Of a stretch of 64,000 nucleotides of DNA, positions 44,563 to 53,821 are shown in pieces. Under the pieces are notes generated by a model, which did not search any database, was not told the origin of the DNA, and saw only the letters and a list, made by a program, of their open reading frames with translations. The number at the start of each line of letters is the position of its first letter. Position 1 is the first letter of the stretch. The stretch is from Marinifilum sp. N1E240. GTDB lineage: Bacteria > Bacteroidota > Bacteroidia > Bacteroidales > Marinifilaceae. The position numbers and the translations under genes were made by a program. The stretch is taken from assembly GCF_009295825.1 (NCBI RefSeq), contig NZ_WHKF01000001.1, positions 771,088 to 835,087 on the forward strand, written 5' to 3'.

Positions 44563-45628
44563 GATTGGTATAAAACCTTGTACTATTTTAGGGTATTATT
44601 TTACGATCACCCTAACATGGATGATCGCATTCTTCTTTCTGCTGACATTTCAGATGAATCAGTATAGTTCGCTGTCAATTATGCAATTAGAGCATATTAA
44701 TAGTACAATGTTATCTGGCGTAATTGCTGGTTTTATTTGGGGGACAATTTTCAAAATTGCTCAAAAACTAAAAGCTCATATACCTCTTTTTTTTCTATCA
44801 ATACTACTTAGTGTTCTGGTAAATATTTCAAGTGCATATTTGCTAATTTACAGTATGTATAATTTAGGAGGTTTATTTACTTTTTCTGATTTTCCACAAA
44901 ACTTCTCTCAATTAATAGATCTTTATAACTCACAATTATTCTATACAATATTAATCTATTTCTTTATTGTTGGCACTTTAATCGAAATTTTTCATGATAT
45001 TGATAAGAAACTAGGAAAGGGAATTCTAATTAAATTTTTATTAGGCAGATACTATAAGCCTAAAGAAGAAGAGCGGATTTTTTTATTTATGGATTTGAAA
45101 TCATCAACTTATTATGCAGAAAAATTAGGGCATTTCAAATACAGCAGATTGATACAGGATTGTTTTAAAGATATCTCTTCATCAGTGATGAAGAATAATG
45201 CAGAGGTCTACCAATTTGTGGGCGATGAGGTTGTTTTGACCTGGAAATTAGAAAAGGGAATTGAACAATTGAGATGTGTGAAATTATTTTACGATTTTTT
45301 GGAAACTATTGATAAGAAAAAGGAATATTATCAAACGAATTATGGTATGATTCCTGTATTTAAAGCAGGAATACATTCGGGCAAAGTAATGGTTGCCGAA
45401 GTCGGTGAATTAAAATCTGAGATTGCTTATCATGGCGACGCCATTAATACAGCATCACGAATTCAAGGTTTATGCAATAATTACAATTCTAGATTATTGG
45501 TTTCGGGCGATTTATTGAAAGAGCTTAAACAGAAAAATGAGTTAAGTCTACAAGTGAATTTTATTGCCAAAGTTTTACTTGCAGGTAAGGAGCAATCAAC
45601 TAATTTATATACATTTTCTTCTAATTAA
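44549..45628 (+). CDS. Membrane-bound class III adenylate/guanylate cyclase
   Basis: A 359-residue protein with four predicted helices in the first 150 residues and a C-terminal class III nucleotide cyclase domain (about 175-345). Both metal aspartates are present: D182 in FMDLKSST and D226 in YQFVGDEVVL. So are the transition-state N300 and R304 in GDAINTASR, so it should be active. The lysine that usually selects adenine is Gln (QFVGD), and the matching Asp/Thr position looks like Ala, so substrate choice is unclear. It is the last gene of the efflux operon, overlapping the small protein by 14 bases. Its stop overlaps that of the convergent kinase by 4 bases. Confidence 0.88.
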   Translation: MGKNKIGIKPCTILGYYFTITLTWMIAFFFLLTFQMNQYSSLSIMQLEHINSTMLSGVIAGFIWGTIFKIAQKLKAHIPLFFLSILLSVLVNISSAYLLIYSMYNLGGLFTFSDFPQNFSQLIDLYNSQLFYTILIYFFIVGTLIEIFHDIDKKLGKGILIKFLLGRYYKPKEEERIFLFMDLKSSTYYAEKLGHFKYSRLIQDCFKDISSSVMKNNAEVYQFVGDEVVLTWKLEKGIEQLRCVKLFYDFLETIDKKKEYYQTNYGMIPVFKAGIHSGKVMVAEVGELKSEIAYHGDAINTASRIQGLCNNYNSRLLVSGDLLKELKQKNELSLQVNFIAKVLLAGKEQSTNLYTFSSN

Positions 45629-48468
45629 ACTTCTACCTTTTCTCCTCTTCGTCCTTTTTTAAAGTATTTGTTAATGGTGTCCAAAAGTTTTTTCTCATCG
45701 AAAGGCTTAGCTATAAAATCATCACATCCGGCTTCCATGCTCTTATTTCTGTCTTCGCGGAAAGCATTAGCTGTTTGGGCAATAATTGGCAAATTATATC
45801 TCATTTTCTTGATCGACTGAGTAGCTTCTAATCCATTTATATCAGGCAGTCTTAGATCCATTAAAACCAAATTGATAGTTGGATTTCTTAAACTTAATTC
45901 AATGGCTTTATTTCCCGAAATAGTATGTAGTATTTTAACTTTAGTTGGCTTTAGAGCAGCTTCAATGTATTTGTAATTGGTTTCGTCATCTTCTACTACA
46001 AGAATTAGTTTGTCGTCCCATTTGTAGCCTTTCTTTTGTTGCTTCTTTTTCTCGGGAAGATTTTCACCTCCTACAGGCTTATATGGAATTGTAAAGAAGA
46101 ATGTAGTTCCTTTATCTTCAACTGTAGCCATTCTAATTTTCCCACCCATTAACTCTACGAATCCTTTCGAAATTGCAAGTCCTAAACCTGTTCCACCATA
46201 TTTTCTGGTAAACGATTCTTCAACCTGACGGAAGCGTTCAAAAATAATATCTTGCTTCTCTTTTTGGATACCTATTCCAGTATCTTTTACATAGAATTCA
46301 AGGAAGTCGTCTTCAATTAATTTGTAACCAAATTCAATGGATCCGGCAGAGGTAAATTTAAATGCATTACTTAAGAGGTTGGATAAAACCTGTCGGAGTT
46401 TTCTCTCCTCAGTAATGACCATTGTTTTTTCATTTGGTAAGGATTTTAGGACTCTAAATTCAATCTCATCGTCAGCAATATTATCTTTACTGAATTGCAT
46501 GTGTAATTCATCCAGAATTACATTGAGAGAACACTGAGTTTCCTTAACTATTGTTTGTCCGGCATCTAGTTTCGAGATATCCAGAATATCATTGATAATT
46601 TTTAAAAGTTGATTGGAGCTTTTGTAAATAATATCGATATAAGCATTATTTTGCTCGTCTGATTTACCTGGTTTTCGAAGCATGTCGGCAAAACCAATAA
46701 TACCATTCATTGGTGTTCGAATTTCATGCGACATGTTTGCCAGAAATGCCGATTTTAATCGATCACTCTCTTCAGCCTTTTCCTTAGATTTAACAAGTTC
46801 TTGTTGCGTGTTTATAATAGTGGTGATATCGTTTATAATAATCATTGAGGAGGTGTCTAAAGGCACCATAAAGAATTCACAGTGTCTAACTTCTCCAGAT
46901 TTGGTTGTGATGTGAAATTCTTGTTTCTCTATATCTGTATTTTCTAATTTGGCTTTTTCTGCAGCATCACTCCAGGTCTTTTTGACCAAATCACGATACT
47001 CTTTATTTGGATAGCATGATTGGTACCAATCATCCGATGTTCTGATATCATTTAATGTATATCCGAACTGCTCGATAAATTTGTCGTTAAAATATTCAAT
47101 ATCTCTATTGGCATCGGTAATAACTACAGGTAGTGGAGATTTGTAAATCATCTGTTTCAAGCGACGCTCACTCTGAACAATGGCTTGTTGAGCATGTTTT
47201 CTCTCTGTAATATCACGAGCTGTTGATAATATCACGTGTTTGCCTTGCAATGTCACAAGTTGGTTAACGGTTTCCATTGGCGTTTTTTTACCATATTTAG
47301 AAACGAAAACTTGTTCACTTGTAAATTGTTTTTCTCTTGTTAATCTTTTGATAGAATCAACAACGTAATCTTCACTTAAATCTTCAATAAAATCGCCAAG
47401 TGATAAGTTCAAGACTTCGTTTCTTGTATATCCCAATTGAATACATGCTGTATCATTGGCTTCAATTAATTTAGAAGTTCCATCTCCCAAATATTCGTTC
47501 ACCAAAATAATATCGGTACTTCCGTTAATAAGATTTCTGTATTTTTCCTCACTGGTAGCAAGGGCAGTAGTTCGTTCGGCAACACGCTCTTCTAATTTCT
47601 CATTAAAGGTTTTCAATTGCTCCGAATATTCATGAATTTCCTGATATTGTTCACGAATGGTTTGCTCACCTTTTTCACGTTCACTTATTTCATTTTGTAG
47701 CTTCGTATAGGTTTCAGTTAATTCCGATAAAGAATGGTTTAGTAAGTTTTCTTCGCTAATTCTTCTACCTGAACCGTGTCCATGTCCCTGATATATTGCC
47801 TGAGCCTTGTAAATGTATTTTTTTATCGGACGAGAAATACTGTCGGAAACAATAAATGTAATTGCAATACTAACCCCAATAATAAGAGCGGAAACAATGG
47901 TGAACCAAAGTAAAGTGGTGCGATGCTTTTCTGTAGCTTCTTTATAGCTTAAATTGGCATTGCTCTCTGCAAAATCAGTCATTACCTTTGTTTTCTGATT
48001 TAGCTTGTTTAAGTGCTCGGCAGCTTCACCATCAACCATTTTTTTAGCGCTTAATTCTTTTCCGCTAACTTTTAGGTCGATTATATCATTTCTTATTTCC
48101 TCCCATTCCAGAAAGGCACGATGGGCTTCTCCTACATCTCTTATATTGCCTAAAAATCTGTTAAAAACAGTATCAAATTCATTTTCAACCTTTAGGTGGT
48201 ATAAATTAATGGTATCAATGGCCTGATCGAACTCTTCCTGAGTGTTGGCTAACAAAATATCCTTCATGGCACTTTCCATGATCTGGATATGTGTATTGAT
48301 ATCTCGAACACTATTACTTACCTTATAAGTGTGAGTATAAATAAATTCTGATTCTTTTCGGAGGTTTTTTACCTGGAAAATAGAGAGGACGAGGAATGAT
48401 ACCGTGAACAGTAGAATAAGTCCGAATCCGGCAAGCACTCGTGTACGAAATTTTAACTTATTTAGCAT
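45625..48468 (-). CDS. Membrane hybrid histidine kinase with two PAS domains and a receiver
   Basis: A 947-residue sensor kinase. Order: helix (about 8-30), periplasmic four-helix bundle of the MCP-sensor type (32-185), helix (186-208), HAMP (209-262), coiled coil ending in VAERT (265-303), PAS 1 (307-425), PAS 2 (428-548), HisKA (H near 583 in NMSHEIRTP), HATPase (about 685-795) and a receiver (about 820-940, D near 870 in LVLMDLRLPDING). There is no DNA-binding domain and no adjacent regulator, so phosphate must leave by a separate phosphotransfer protein or act locally. It is a single gene converging on the cyclase gene with a 4-base overlap of stops. Confidence 0.93.
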   Translation of the reverse strand: MLNKLKFRTRVLAGFGLILLFTVSFLVLSIFQVKNLRKESEFIYTHTYKVSNSVRDINTHIQIMESAMKDILLANTQEEFDQAIDTINLYHLKVENEFDTVFNRFLGNIRDVGEAHRAFLEWEEIRNDIIDLKVSGKELSAKKMVDGEAAEHLNKLNQKTKVMTDFAESNANLSYKEATEKHRTTLLWFTIVSALIIGVSIAITFIVSDSISRPIKKYIYKAQAIYQGHGHGSGRRISEENLLNHSLSELTETYTKLQNEISEREKGEQTIREQYQEIHEYSEQLKTFNEKLEERVAERTTALATSEEKYRNLINGSTDIILVNEYLGDGTSKLIEANDTACIQLGYTRNEVLNLSLGDFIEDLSEDYVVDSIKRLTREKQFTSEQVFVSKYGKKTPMETVNQLVTLQGKHVILSTARDITERKHAQQAIVQSERRLKQMIYKSPLPVVITDANRDIEYFNDKFIEQFGYTLNDIRTSDDWYQSCYPNKEYRDLVKKTWSDAAEKAKLENTDIEKQEFHITTKSGEVRHCEFFMVPLDTSSMIIINDITTIINTQQELVKSKEKAEESDRLKSAFLANMSHEIRTPMNGIIGFADMLRKPGKSDEQNNAYIDIIYKSSNQLLKIINDILDISKLDAGQTIVKETQCSLNVILDELHMQFSKDNIADDEIEFRVLKSLPNEKTMVITEERKLRQVLSNLLSNAFKFTSAGSIEFGYKLIEDDFLEFYVKDTGIGIQKEKQDIIFERFRQVEESFTRKYGGTGLGLAISKGFVELMGGKIRMATVEDKGTTFFFTIPYKPVGGENLPEKKKQQKKGYKWDDKLILVVEDDETNYKYIEAALKPTKVKILHTISGNKAIELSLRNPTINLVLMDLRLPDINGLEATQSIKKMRYNLPIIAQTANAFREDRNKSMEAGCDDFIAKPFDEKKLLDTINKYFKKGRRGEKVEV

Positions 48469-48618
48469 TTAGCTTCAACGTGTTATTTAGTGTGTAATTA
48501 GTGGTTGATTAGAGCCACATTGAGTTGCTTTCATTCCTAAGTTAGTTAATCTTATGGATTTACACAAGATTTTTGATTAAGGGCTTATTATTGCTTACGT
48601 AGAGAGTGTTTTATTCAA

Positions 48619-48646
48619 CAAAAAAGGCAGCTCTAAATGAGCTGCC
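48619..48646 (-). terminator. Intrinsic terminator of the rnf operon
   Basis: On the minus strand GGCAGCTC and GAGCTGCC form a perfect 8-bp stem with a 5-base loop, followed by six T. It lies 28 bases past the rnfA stop codon. Confidence 0.9.
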
Positions 48647-48673
48647 TATGAAATATAATGAATTGATTTTGAT

Positions 48674-49246
48674 TTATACAATTCCGGAAAATCCCATAAA
48701 AGCCATTGCTAGTAATCCAGCTACAATAAGAGCTGCAGGAGTACCTTTCATACCTTTAGGAAGTTCAACTAAATCAAGATGTTCACGTAAACCAGCAAAC
48801 AATACAAGAGCCAAGCCAAAACCAATTGCCGAAGCACCAGAGAAAACAACAGCTTCAAGCAAGTTGTAATCTTTTTGAATGGTCATAATGGCTACACCAA
48901 GAATTGCACAGTTTGTCGTAATCAAAGGAAGAAATACTCCCAATGCTTGATATAGTGCAGGACTCACCTTTTTCAAAATAATTTCTACCAATTGCACTAA
49001 AGAAGCAATTACTAGTATAAAGGTTATGGTTTGCATAAATCCAATGTTATATGGATTTAGAATATAGTTTTGAATCAGGTAAGTAACAATAGTCGCCAGA
49101 ATCATAACGAAGGTAACGGCTCCTGTCATACCAACTGCAGTAGATACTTTTTTAGAAACACCGAGGAAAGGACAAATTCCAAGGAATTGCATCAATACTA
49201 CATTATTAACAAATATCGCAGATATAATAATTACAATAAATTCCAT
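48674..49246 (-). CDS. rnfA: Rnf complex membrane subunit RnfA
   Basis: A 190-residue subunit with six helices of the Rnf ferredoxin:NAD+ oxidoreductase, a redox-driven Na+ or H+ pump in the inner membrane. RnfA and RnfE are inverted-topology paralogues; here the typical [21 protein letters not shown] segment near the start, with its Fe-S-binding cysteine, and TNCAILGVA are clear. It is the last gene of the operon, with a good Shine-Dalgarno sequence (AGGAGA) 11 bases after rnfE. Confidence 0.95.
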   Translation of the reverse strand: MEFIVIIISAIFVNNVVLMQFLGICPFLGVSKKVSTAVGMTGAVTFVMILATIVTYLIQNYILNPYNIGFMQTITFILVIASLVQLVEIILKKVSPALYQALGVFLPLITTNCAILGVAIMTIQKDYNLLEAVVFSGASAIGFGLALVLFAGLREHLDLVELPKGMKGTPAALIVAGLLAMAFMGFSGIV

Positions 49247-49257
49247 AGTTTTTCTCC

Positions 49258-49842
49258 TTATGCTTTTCTCAGTTTGTTAATAAATGCAATTAAGTATCCT
49301 AACGCAATAAATGCTCCAGGTGCCAATACAAAAATCAACATACCGTAATTTTCGCTAAAAATTGTAATACCAAACATTTTACCAGCACCTAAAAATTCAC
49401 GAACGGCACCTAACATGGTTAAAGCCATTGCAAAACCCAGTCCCATACTTAATCCATCGATGATTGAAGGAACCAATTTGTTTTTTGAAGCAAATGCTTC
49501 CGCGCGACCTAATACTACACAGTTTACAACAATTAAGGGGATAAATACGCCCAATTGTTCGTGTAACGCCGGTACATAACCTGCCATAATCAAATCAACC
49601 ATTGTTACAAAGGATGCAATAATGACAATAAATGACGGTATCTTTACTTTATCAGGAATTTGAGAGCTTACCAATGAAATAACAAGGTTAGACATGATTA
49701 GTACGAAAGTAGTAGCTAATCCCATCCCCAAACCATTGATAGCAGAAGAAGTTACTCCAAGTGCAGGACACATACCCAACAATAGAGTAAAAACAGCATT
49801 TTCTTTAAAAAAGCCTTTTAAGAAATTTTCTTTATTAGTCAT
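49258..49842 (-). CDS. rnfE: Rnf complex membrane subunit RnfE
   Basis: A 194-residue membrane subunit of the Rnf complex and paralogue of RnfA. It has [24 protein letters not shown] near the N terminus, with the cysteine shared with RnfA, and [17 protein letters not shown] later; both are family hallmarks. Its ATG shares one base with the rnfG stop (TAATG), so translation is coupled. It forms the membrane electron path with RnfA, RnfD and RnfG. Confidence 0.95.
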   Translation of the reverse strand: MTNKENFLKGFFKENAVFTLLLGMCPALGVTSSAINGLGMGLATTFVLIMSNLVISLVSSQIPDKVKIPSFIVIIASFVTMVDLIMAGYVPALHEQLGVFIPLIVVNCVVLGRAEAFASKNKLVPSIIDGLSMGLGFAMALTMLGAVREFLGAGKMFGITIFSENYGMLIFVLAPGAFIALGYLIAFINKLRKA

Positions 49843-50450
49843 TACTTGGTTCCTCCTTCCATTTGTTTTGAGTACTCATTGTATGCAGTCTGTACAGCTT
49901 CCAAGAAAGCTCGTGAACTAATAGTTGCCGCTGTAATAGCATCAACATCACCACCATCTTTACTAACCGTTAAGTTTGCAGTACCAGGGTTTTTTCCTAA
50001 AATACTGCACTTAGATTTGGCAGGATCAATAGTTTTAAACCAAGGTTCCATTTTAGTACCCAAACCTGGAGTTTCTTTGTGTTCCAATACTGAGTAATTA
50101 TTAATGCTGCCATCAGGTTTAAAGCCAACCATAATCCAGATATATCCTGAGAAACCATTGGTTGTATACGTTTTCACAGCAGTACCAACTAATTCGTTCC
50201 CTTTCTTTGCAGGATAGAATTCAAGCTTATCGCCACTAGGCATATCAACTGAATACATTTCGTCACTCGGGTTGTTATCGAACTCAGGCACGACTGCTTT
50301 AATCGCTTTTAATTTTTTTGCAAGCTTAGCTGCTGCAATTGGCTCCTTGGTTAACTCGTATAGTCCACCTAAGGCTGCCGAGGCTACAAGTGTTACAATG
50401 AATAACACAAGAACCATATTTATAAATGTAGATTCTTTTTTACCAGCCAT
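49842..50450 (-). CDS. rnfG: Rnf complex flavoprotein subunit RnfG
   Basis: A 202-residue subunit with one N-terminal helix (about 10-30) and a periplasmic FMN-binding domain. The flavin is attached covalently to a threonine in this family; here the site is T176 in DAITAATISS. That is a variant of the usual SGAT motif with Ala for Gly, but with the attachment Thr and the downstream Ser kept. Gly-rich GLGTKMEPWF is also conserved. It starts 2 bases after rnfD. Confidence 0.94.
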   Translation of the reverse strand: MAGKKESTFINMVLVLFIVTLVASAALGGLYELTKEPIAAAKLAKKLKAIKAVVPEFDNNPSDEMYSVDMPSGDKLEFYPAKKGNELVGTAVKTYTTNGFSGYIWIMVGFKPDGSINNYSVLEHKETPGLGTKMEPWFKTIDPAKSKCSILGKNPGTANLTVSKDGGDVDAITAATISSRAFLEAVQTAYNEYSKQMEGGTK

Positions 50451-50452
50451 GA

Positions 50453-51448
50453 TTATTTCCTTTTTTCGCCGAAACGCTTAGGTTTAACATACACATTAAT
50501 TAGTGGAACAAATGCATTCATAATAAGAATTGCAAATGAAACACCTTCAGGATAAGCTCCAAATACACGAATTACAACGGTTAATAATCCAATACCAATA
50601 CCGTAAATAATCATCCCCTTGTTAGACATTGGAGAGGTGACGTAATCTGTTGCCATAAAAATTGCTCCCAATAGTAAACCACCAGTTAAGATGTGGAATA
50701 AAGGACCAGCATAAGCTTCAGGACTAGCTAGATTTAGAATACCAGAAAGAATAGCTACCGTTCCAATTACAGAAACAGGAATGTGCCAGGTGATGATTTT
50801 CTTAATTAGCATGTATATTAATCCAAGGATTAAGGCTGCACCAGCAATTTCACCCATTGAACCACCCATGTTACCTAAAAACAGATCCATATTTGATGGG
50901 ATATCACCCATTAGCTTAGATAATGGCTCACCATTTTTTAAGCCCTCCTTAATAATGGCAAGTGGAGTAGCTCCGGTTTCGACATCGATATAACCTGATG
51001 ATAAACCTGCAGGTTTTGGCCAGCTGGTCATTTGTACAGGGAATGAGATCAAAAGGAATACACGTCCAACCAATGCAGGATTGAATAAATTGTTTCCTAA
51101 TCCTCCAAAAGTCATTTTACCAATACCAATGGCAACCAATGCACCAATTATAATAATCCAGATTGGAAGATTTGATGGTACGTTAAATGCTAAAAGAATA
51201 CCAGTTATTAAAGCTGAACCATCGTTAATTGTTGGTTCGGTTTTAAGCAGATATTTGGAGATTAAAAATTCGAATAAATAACATGATGCTACGGCGGTTA
51301 GGGTAACAACTAGTGCACCTAATCCAAAGTAAAAGAACGAAAATAGTAGCGCCGGAAGCATCGCAAATACCACTCCATACATGTTTTTTTGTATGGAATC
51401 TCCACTGTGAACATGTGGAGATGGTGCGACAAGTACTTTGGTGTTCAT
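50453..51448 (-). CDS. rnfD: Rnf complex membrane flavoprotein subunit RnfD
   Basis: A 331-residue polytopic subunit with about nine to ten helices, related to NqrB. The N-terminal APSPHVHSGDSI motif is typical. The covalent FMN site is T161 in ETGATPLAI. A loop with NPALVGRVFL and a late PMSNKGMIIYGIGIGLLTVVIR segment also match. It is thought to form part of the ion channel. It lies 71 bases after rnfC and 2 bases before rnfG. Confidence 0.95.
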   Translation of the reverse strand: MNTKVLVAPSPHVHSGDSIQKNMYGVVFAMLPALLFSFFYFGLGALVVTLTAVASCYLFEFLISKYLLKTEPTINDGSALITGILLAFNVPSNLPIWIIIIGALVAIGIGKMTFGGLGNNLFNPALVGRVFLLISFPVQMTSWPKPAGLSSGYIDVETGATPLAIIKEGLKNGEPLSKLMGDIPSNMDLFLGNMGGSMGEIAGAALILGLIYMLIKKIITWHIPVSVIGTVAILSGILNLASPEAYAGPLFHILTGGLLLGAIFMATDYVTSPMSNKGMIIYGIGIGLLTVVIRVFGAYPEGVSFAILIMNAFVPLINVYVKPKRFGEKRK

Positions 51449-51519
51449 ATCTATTTGTTAATTAGTTTATTTGTAAATGTGTGAATGAGTATTATTAAAT
51501 ACTCAATGATAATTGCTAA

Positions 51520-52848
51520 TTATTTACGTGCTCTCATAATTTGTCCAACTTTTCCTTTTCCTAATCGGATGTAATCCAATAAAGGACGGTTTGCAGGACA
51601 AGTAAAACTACAAGATCCACATTCGATACAGTCCATAACCGCATCTTTTTCCAAACGTTCGTAATCTTTCTTATCAGCACATACCATAAGTAAATAAGGT
51701 TCCAATCCCATTGGACAAACAGAAACACATTTACTACAACGGATACAAGCCTTGGTTGCTTTACGAGCAGTTTCTTCACGTGGAAGAAGTAATAAACCAG
51801 AACTACCTTTTGTTAGAGGTATATCAACACTTGTCAGTGCTTTACCCATCATAGGACCACCACCTACAATTTTACCTGTATCTTCAGGCATACCACCTGC
51901 AGCATCTATCAAATCTTTTATAGGTGTTCCAATTCTGAACATCCAGTTCGAAGGAGTTTGTAATGATTTTCCAGTAATGGTTGCAACTCGCTCGAAAAGA
52001 GGCTTGTTTTTTTGAACAGCTTCGTAAACCGCCAAAGCAGTTCCAACATTTTGAACCACGGCACCAACTTCAATCGGAAGCGCTCCCGAAGGAACCTCAC
52101 GTTTGATAGTCGCAGATATCAATTGCTTTTCACCACCTTGAGGATATTGAGTTTTTAATGGACAGATCTCAATTCCCTGATAGTTTACTGCTAATTTGCT
52201 TAAGTGAGCTATTGCATCAGGTTTGTTATTTTCAATACCAATAATTGCTTTGTTAACACCTAAAGCCTTCATTAATATTTGAGTTCCTACCAATACTTCA
52301 TCCCCTTTTTCCAACATCACTCTGTGGTCTGATGTAAGGTATGGCTCACATTCAACTGCGTTGATGATTAAAACTTCAGCAGTTTTGCCCGGAGGAACAG
52401 CTAGTTTAACATGAGCAGGGAAAGTTGCACCACCAAGTCCAACAATACCGGCATCGGCTACTTTTTTTACAATTTCTTCCTTGCTTGCGCTGATTTCTTT
52501 TACCAAATTTTTGCTGCGGTCGATATCTTCCAACCATTCGTCACCATCAACTTTAATGATGATTGCTTGACGACGGAAACCGCTGGCATCCATTATTTCG
52601 TCAACCTTAAAAACGGTACCCGAAACAGATGAATGAATATTTGCTGAAACGAAGCCTGATGATTTGGCAATTAATTGACCAACCTTAACTTCGTCGTTCT
52701 TTTTTACAATCGGAGTGGCAGGTGCACCAATATGCTGAGAAATTGGAATACTTACCATTTGAGGTATAGGCAATGCCTGGATTGCGCTATTTGCTGATAA
52801 TTTGTTTTCAGCTGGATGAATACCTCCTAATGAAAATGTTTTTAACAC
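51520..52848 (-). CDS. rnfC: Rnf complex NADH-binding Fe-S subunit RnfC
   Basis: A 442-residue cytoplasmic-face subunit that exchanges electrons with NAD(H). It has an N-terminal segment with FSLGGIHP, a flavin/NADH-binding core (GLGGATFPAHVKL near residue 140 and NAVECEPYLTSDHR), a SLBB-like part, and two [4Fe-4S] motifs near the C terminus (CIRCSKCVSVCP and CIECGSCSFTCP). It lacks the long Ala/Lys-rich C-terminal extension of the enterobacterial form. The start is GTG with a strong AGGAGG 7 bases upstream, which fixes it. Confidence 0.95.
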   Translation of the reverse strand: MLKTFSLGGIHPAENKLSANSAIQALPIPQMVSIPISQHIGAPATPIVKKNDEVKVGQLIAKSSGFVSANIHSSVSGTVFKVDEIMDASGFRRQAIIIKVDGDEWLEDIDRSKNLVKEISASKEEIVKKVADAGIVGLGGATFPAHVKLAVPPGKTAEVLIINAVECEPYLTSDHRVMLEKGDEVLVGTQILMKALGVNKAIIGIENNKPDAIAHLSKLAVNYQGIEICPLKTQYPQGGEKQLISATIKREVPSGALPIEVGAVVQNVGTALAVYEAVQKNKPLFERVATITGKSLQTPSNWMFRIGTPIKDLIDAAGGMPEDTGKIVGGGPMMGKALTSVDIPLTKGSSGLLLLPREETARKATKACIRCSKCVSVCPMGLEPYLLMVCADKKDYERLEKDAVMDCIECGSCSFTCPANRPLLDYIRLGKGKVGQIMRARK

Positions 52849-52863
52849 TGATTATCCTCCTAT

Positions 52864-53817
52864 TTATTTGTTATCAGATGTTTCGTCTTTTGAGTTATTG
52901 GCTTTAGGCTCTGTTTTTGGAGCTTTATCGGCTTTAACTTCTACTTTGGCAACAGGTTTAACTGTCTTAGGTGTTGGCTTTGCAGCTGGCTTTTCCTTAC
53001 GTGGTGGAAAATTTAATTCGTGAATTGCATTTGTAGGACAAACAACAACACACTTTCTACAAAGTTTACACTTGTCGTAATCGATATATGCCAAATTGTT
53101 TTCAACGGTAATTGCATCGAAAGGACATTCCTTTTCGCACTTGCGACATCCGATACATGCTACCGAGCAAGCTTTTTTAGCTACTCCACCTTTGTCCTTG
53201 TTTACACAGGAAACAAAGATTCTGCGGCTCTTAGGTCCTTTTTTGCGAAGTTCGATAATGTTGTTTGGACATGCTTTAACACAAGCACCACAAGAAACAC
53301 ACTTGTCTTCAATAATAACTGGAAGACCTGTTTCCTTATCCATATACATGGCATCGAAATTACATGCATCAACACATTCGCCAAGACCTAAACAACCGTG
53401 CTGACAACCTGTTTCACCACTGTAAAGTGATGCAGCAATAGTACATGAAGTTGCTCCATCGTACTGATTGGTTTTTGGACGGTTTTCACAAGTCCCGTTA
53501 CAACGAACTACTGCAACAGTTGGGTCTGCTGCTTTGATCTCGTGTCCTAAAAGGGCACCAACATGTGACATTACTGCCGCCCCACCTACAGGGCAGTTAA
53601 AATTTGAAATGTCGTCGGCTTTTACCAATGCTTCGGCAAAACCTCTACATCCGGGATAACCGCATCCACCGCAATTTGCGGCTGGTAATGCTTCTTCTAC
53701 CTCGTCGATTCGAGGATCTTCGTACACTTTGAATTTTTGGGCTACAAAGTACAGTATGATAGCTGCTGTAACGCCAATCGCACACAAAGCCAGAATAGTG
53801 ATAGCTATAATGCTCAT
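52864..53817 (-). CDS. rnfB: Rnf complex ferredoxin-accepting Fe-S subunit RnfB
   Basis: A 317-residue subunit that takes electrons from reduced ferredoxin. One N-terminal helix (about 5-27) is followed by a four-cysteine Fe-S domain (ANCGGCGYPGCRGFAEAL with a later NCPVGG). Next come a cysteine-rich middle including a degenerate ferredoxin motif and three classical [4Fe-4S] motifs (CVSCGACVKACP, CIGCRKCEKECP, CKLCRKCVVVCP). The last 45 residues are a Lys/Pro/Ala tail without Fe-S motifs. It lies 4 bases after rseC and 15 before rnfC. Confidence 0.95.
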   Translation of the reverse strand: MSIIAITILALCAIGVTAAIILYFVAQKFKVYEDPRIDEVEEALPAANCGGCGYPGCRGFAEALVKADDISNFNCPVGGAAVMSHVGALLGHEIKAADPTVAVVRCNGTCENRPKTNQYDGATSCTIAASLYSGETGCQHGCLGLGECVDACNFDAMYMDKETGLPVIIEDKCVSCGACVKACPNNIIELRKKGPKSRRIFVSCVNKDKGGVAKKACSVACIGCRKCEKECPFDAITVENNLAYIDYDKCKLCRKCVVVCPTNAIHELNFPPRKEKPAAKPTPKTVKPVAKVEVKADKAPKTEPKANNSKDETSDNK

Positions 53818-53821
53818 AGAA

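Noticed and set aside
53020-53404. Plus-strand open frames opposite rnfB
   Set aside because: The Fe-S motifs of rnfB on the minus strand are unambiguous, and the opposite frames show nothing recognisable.
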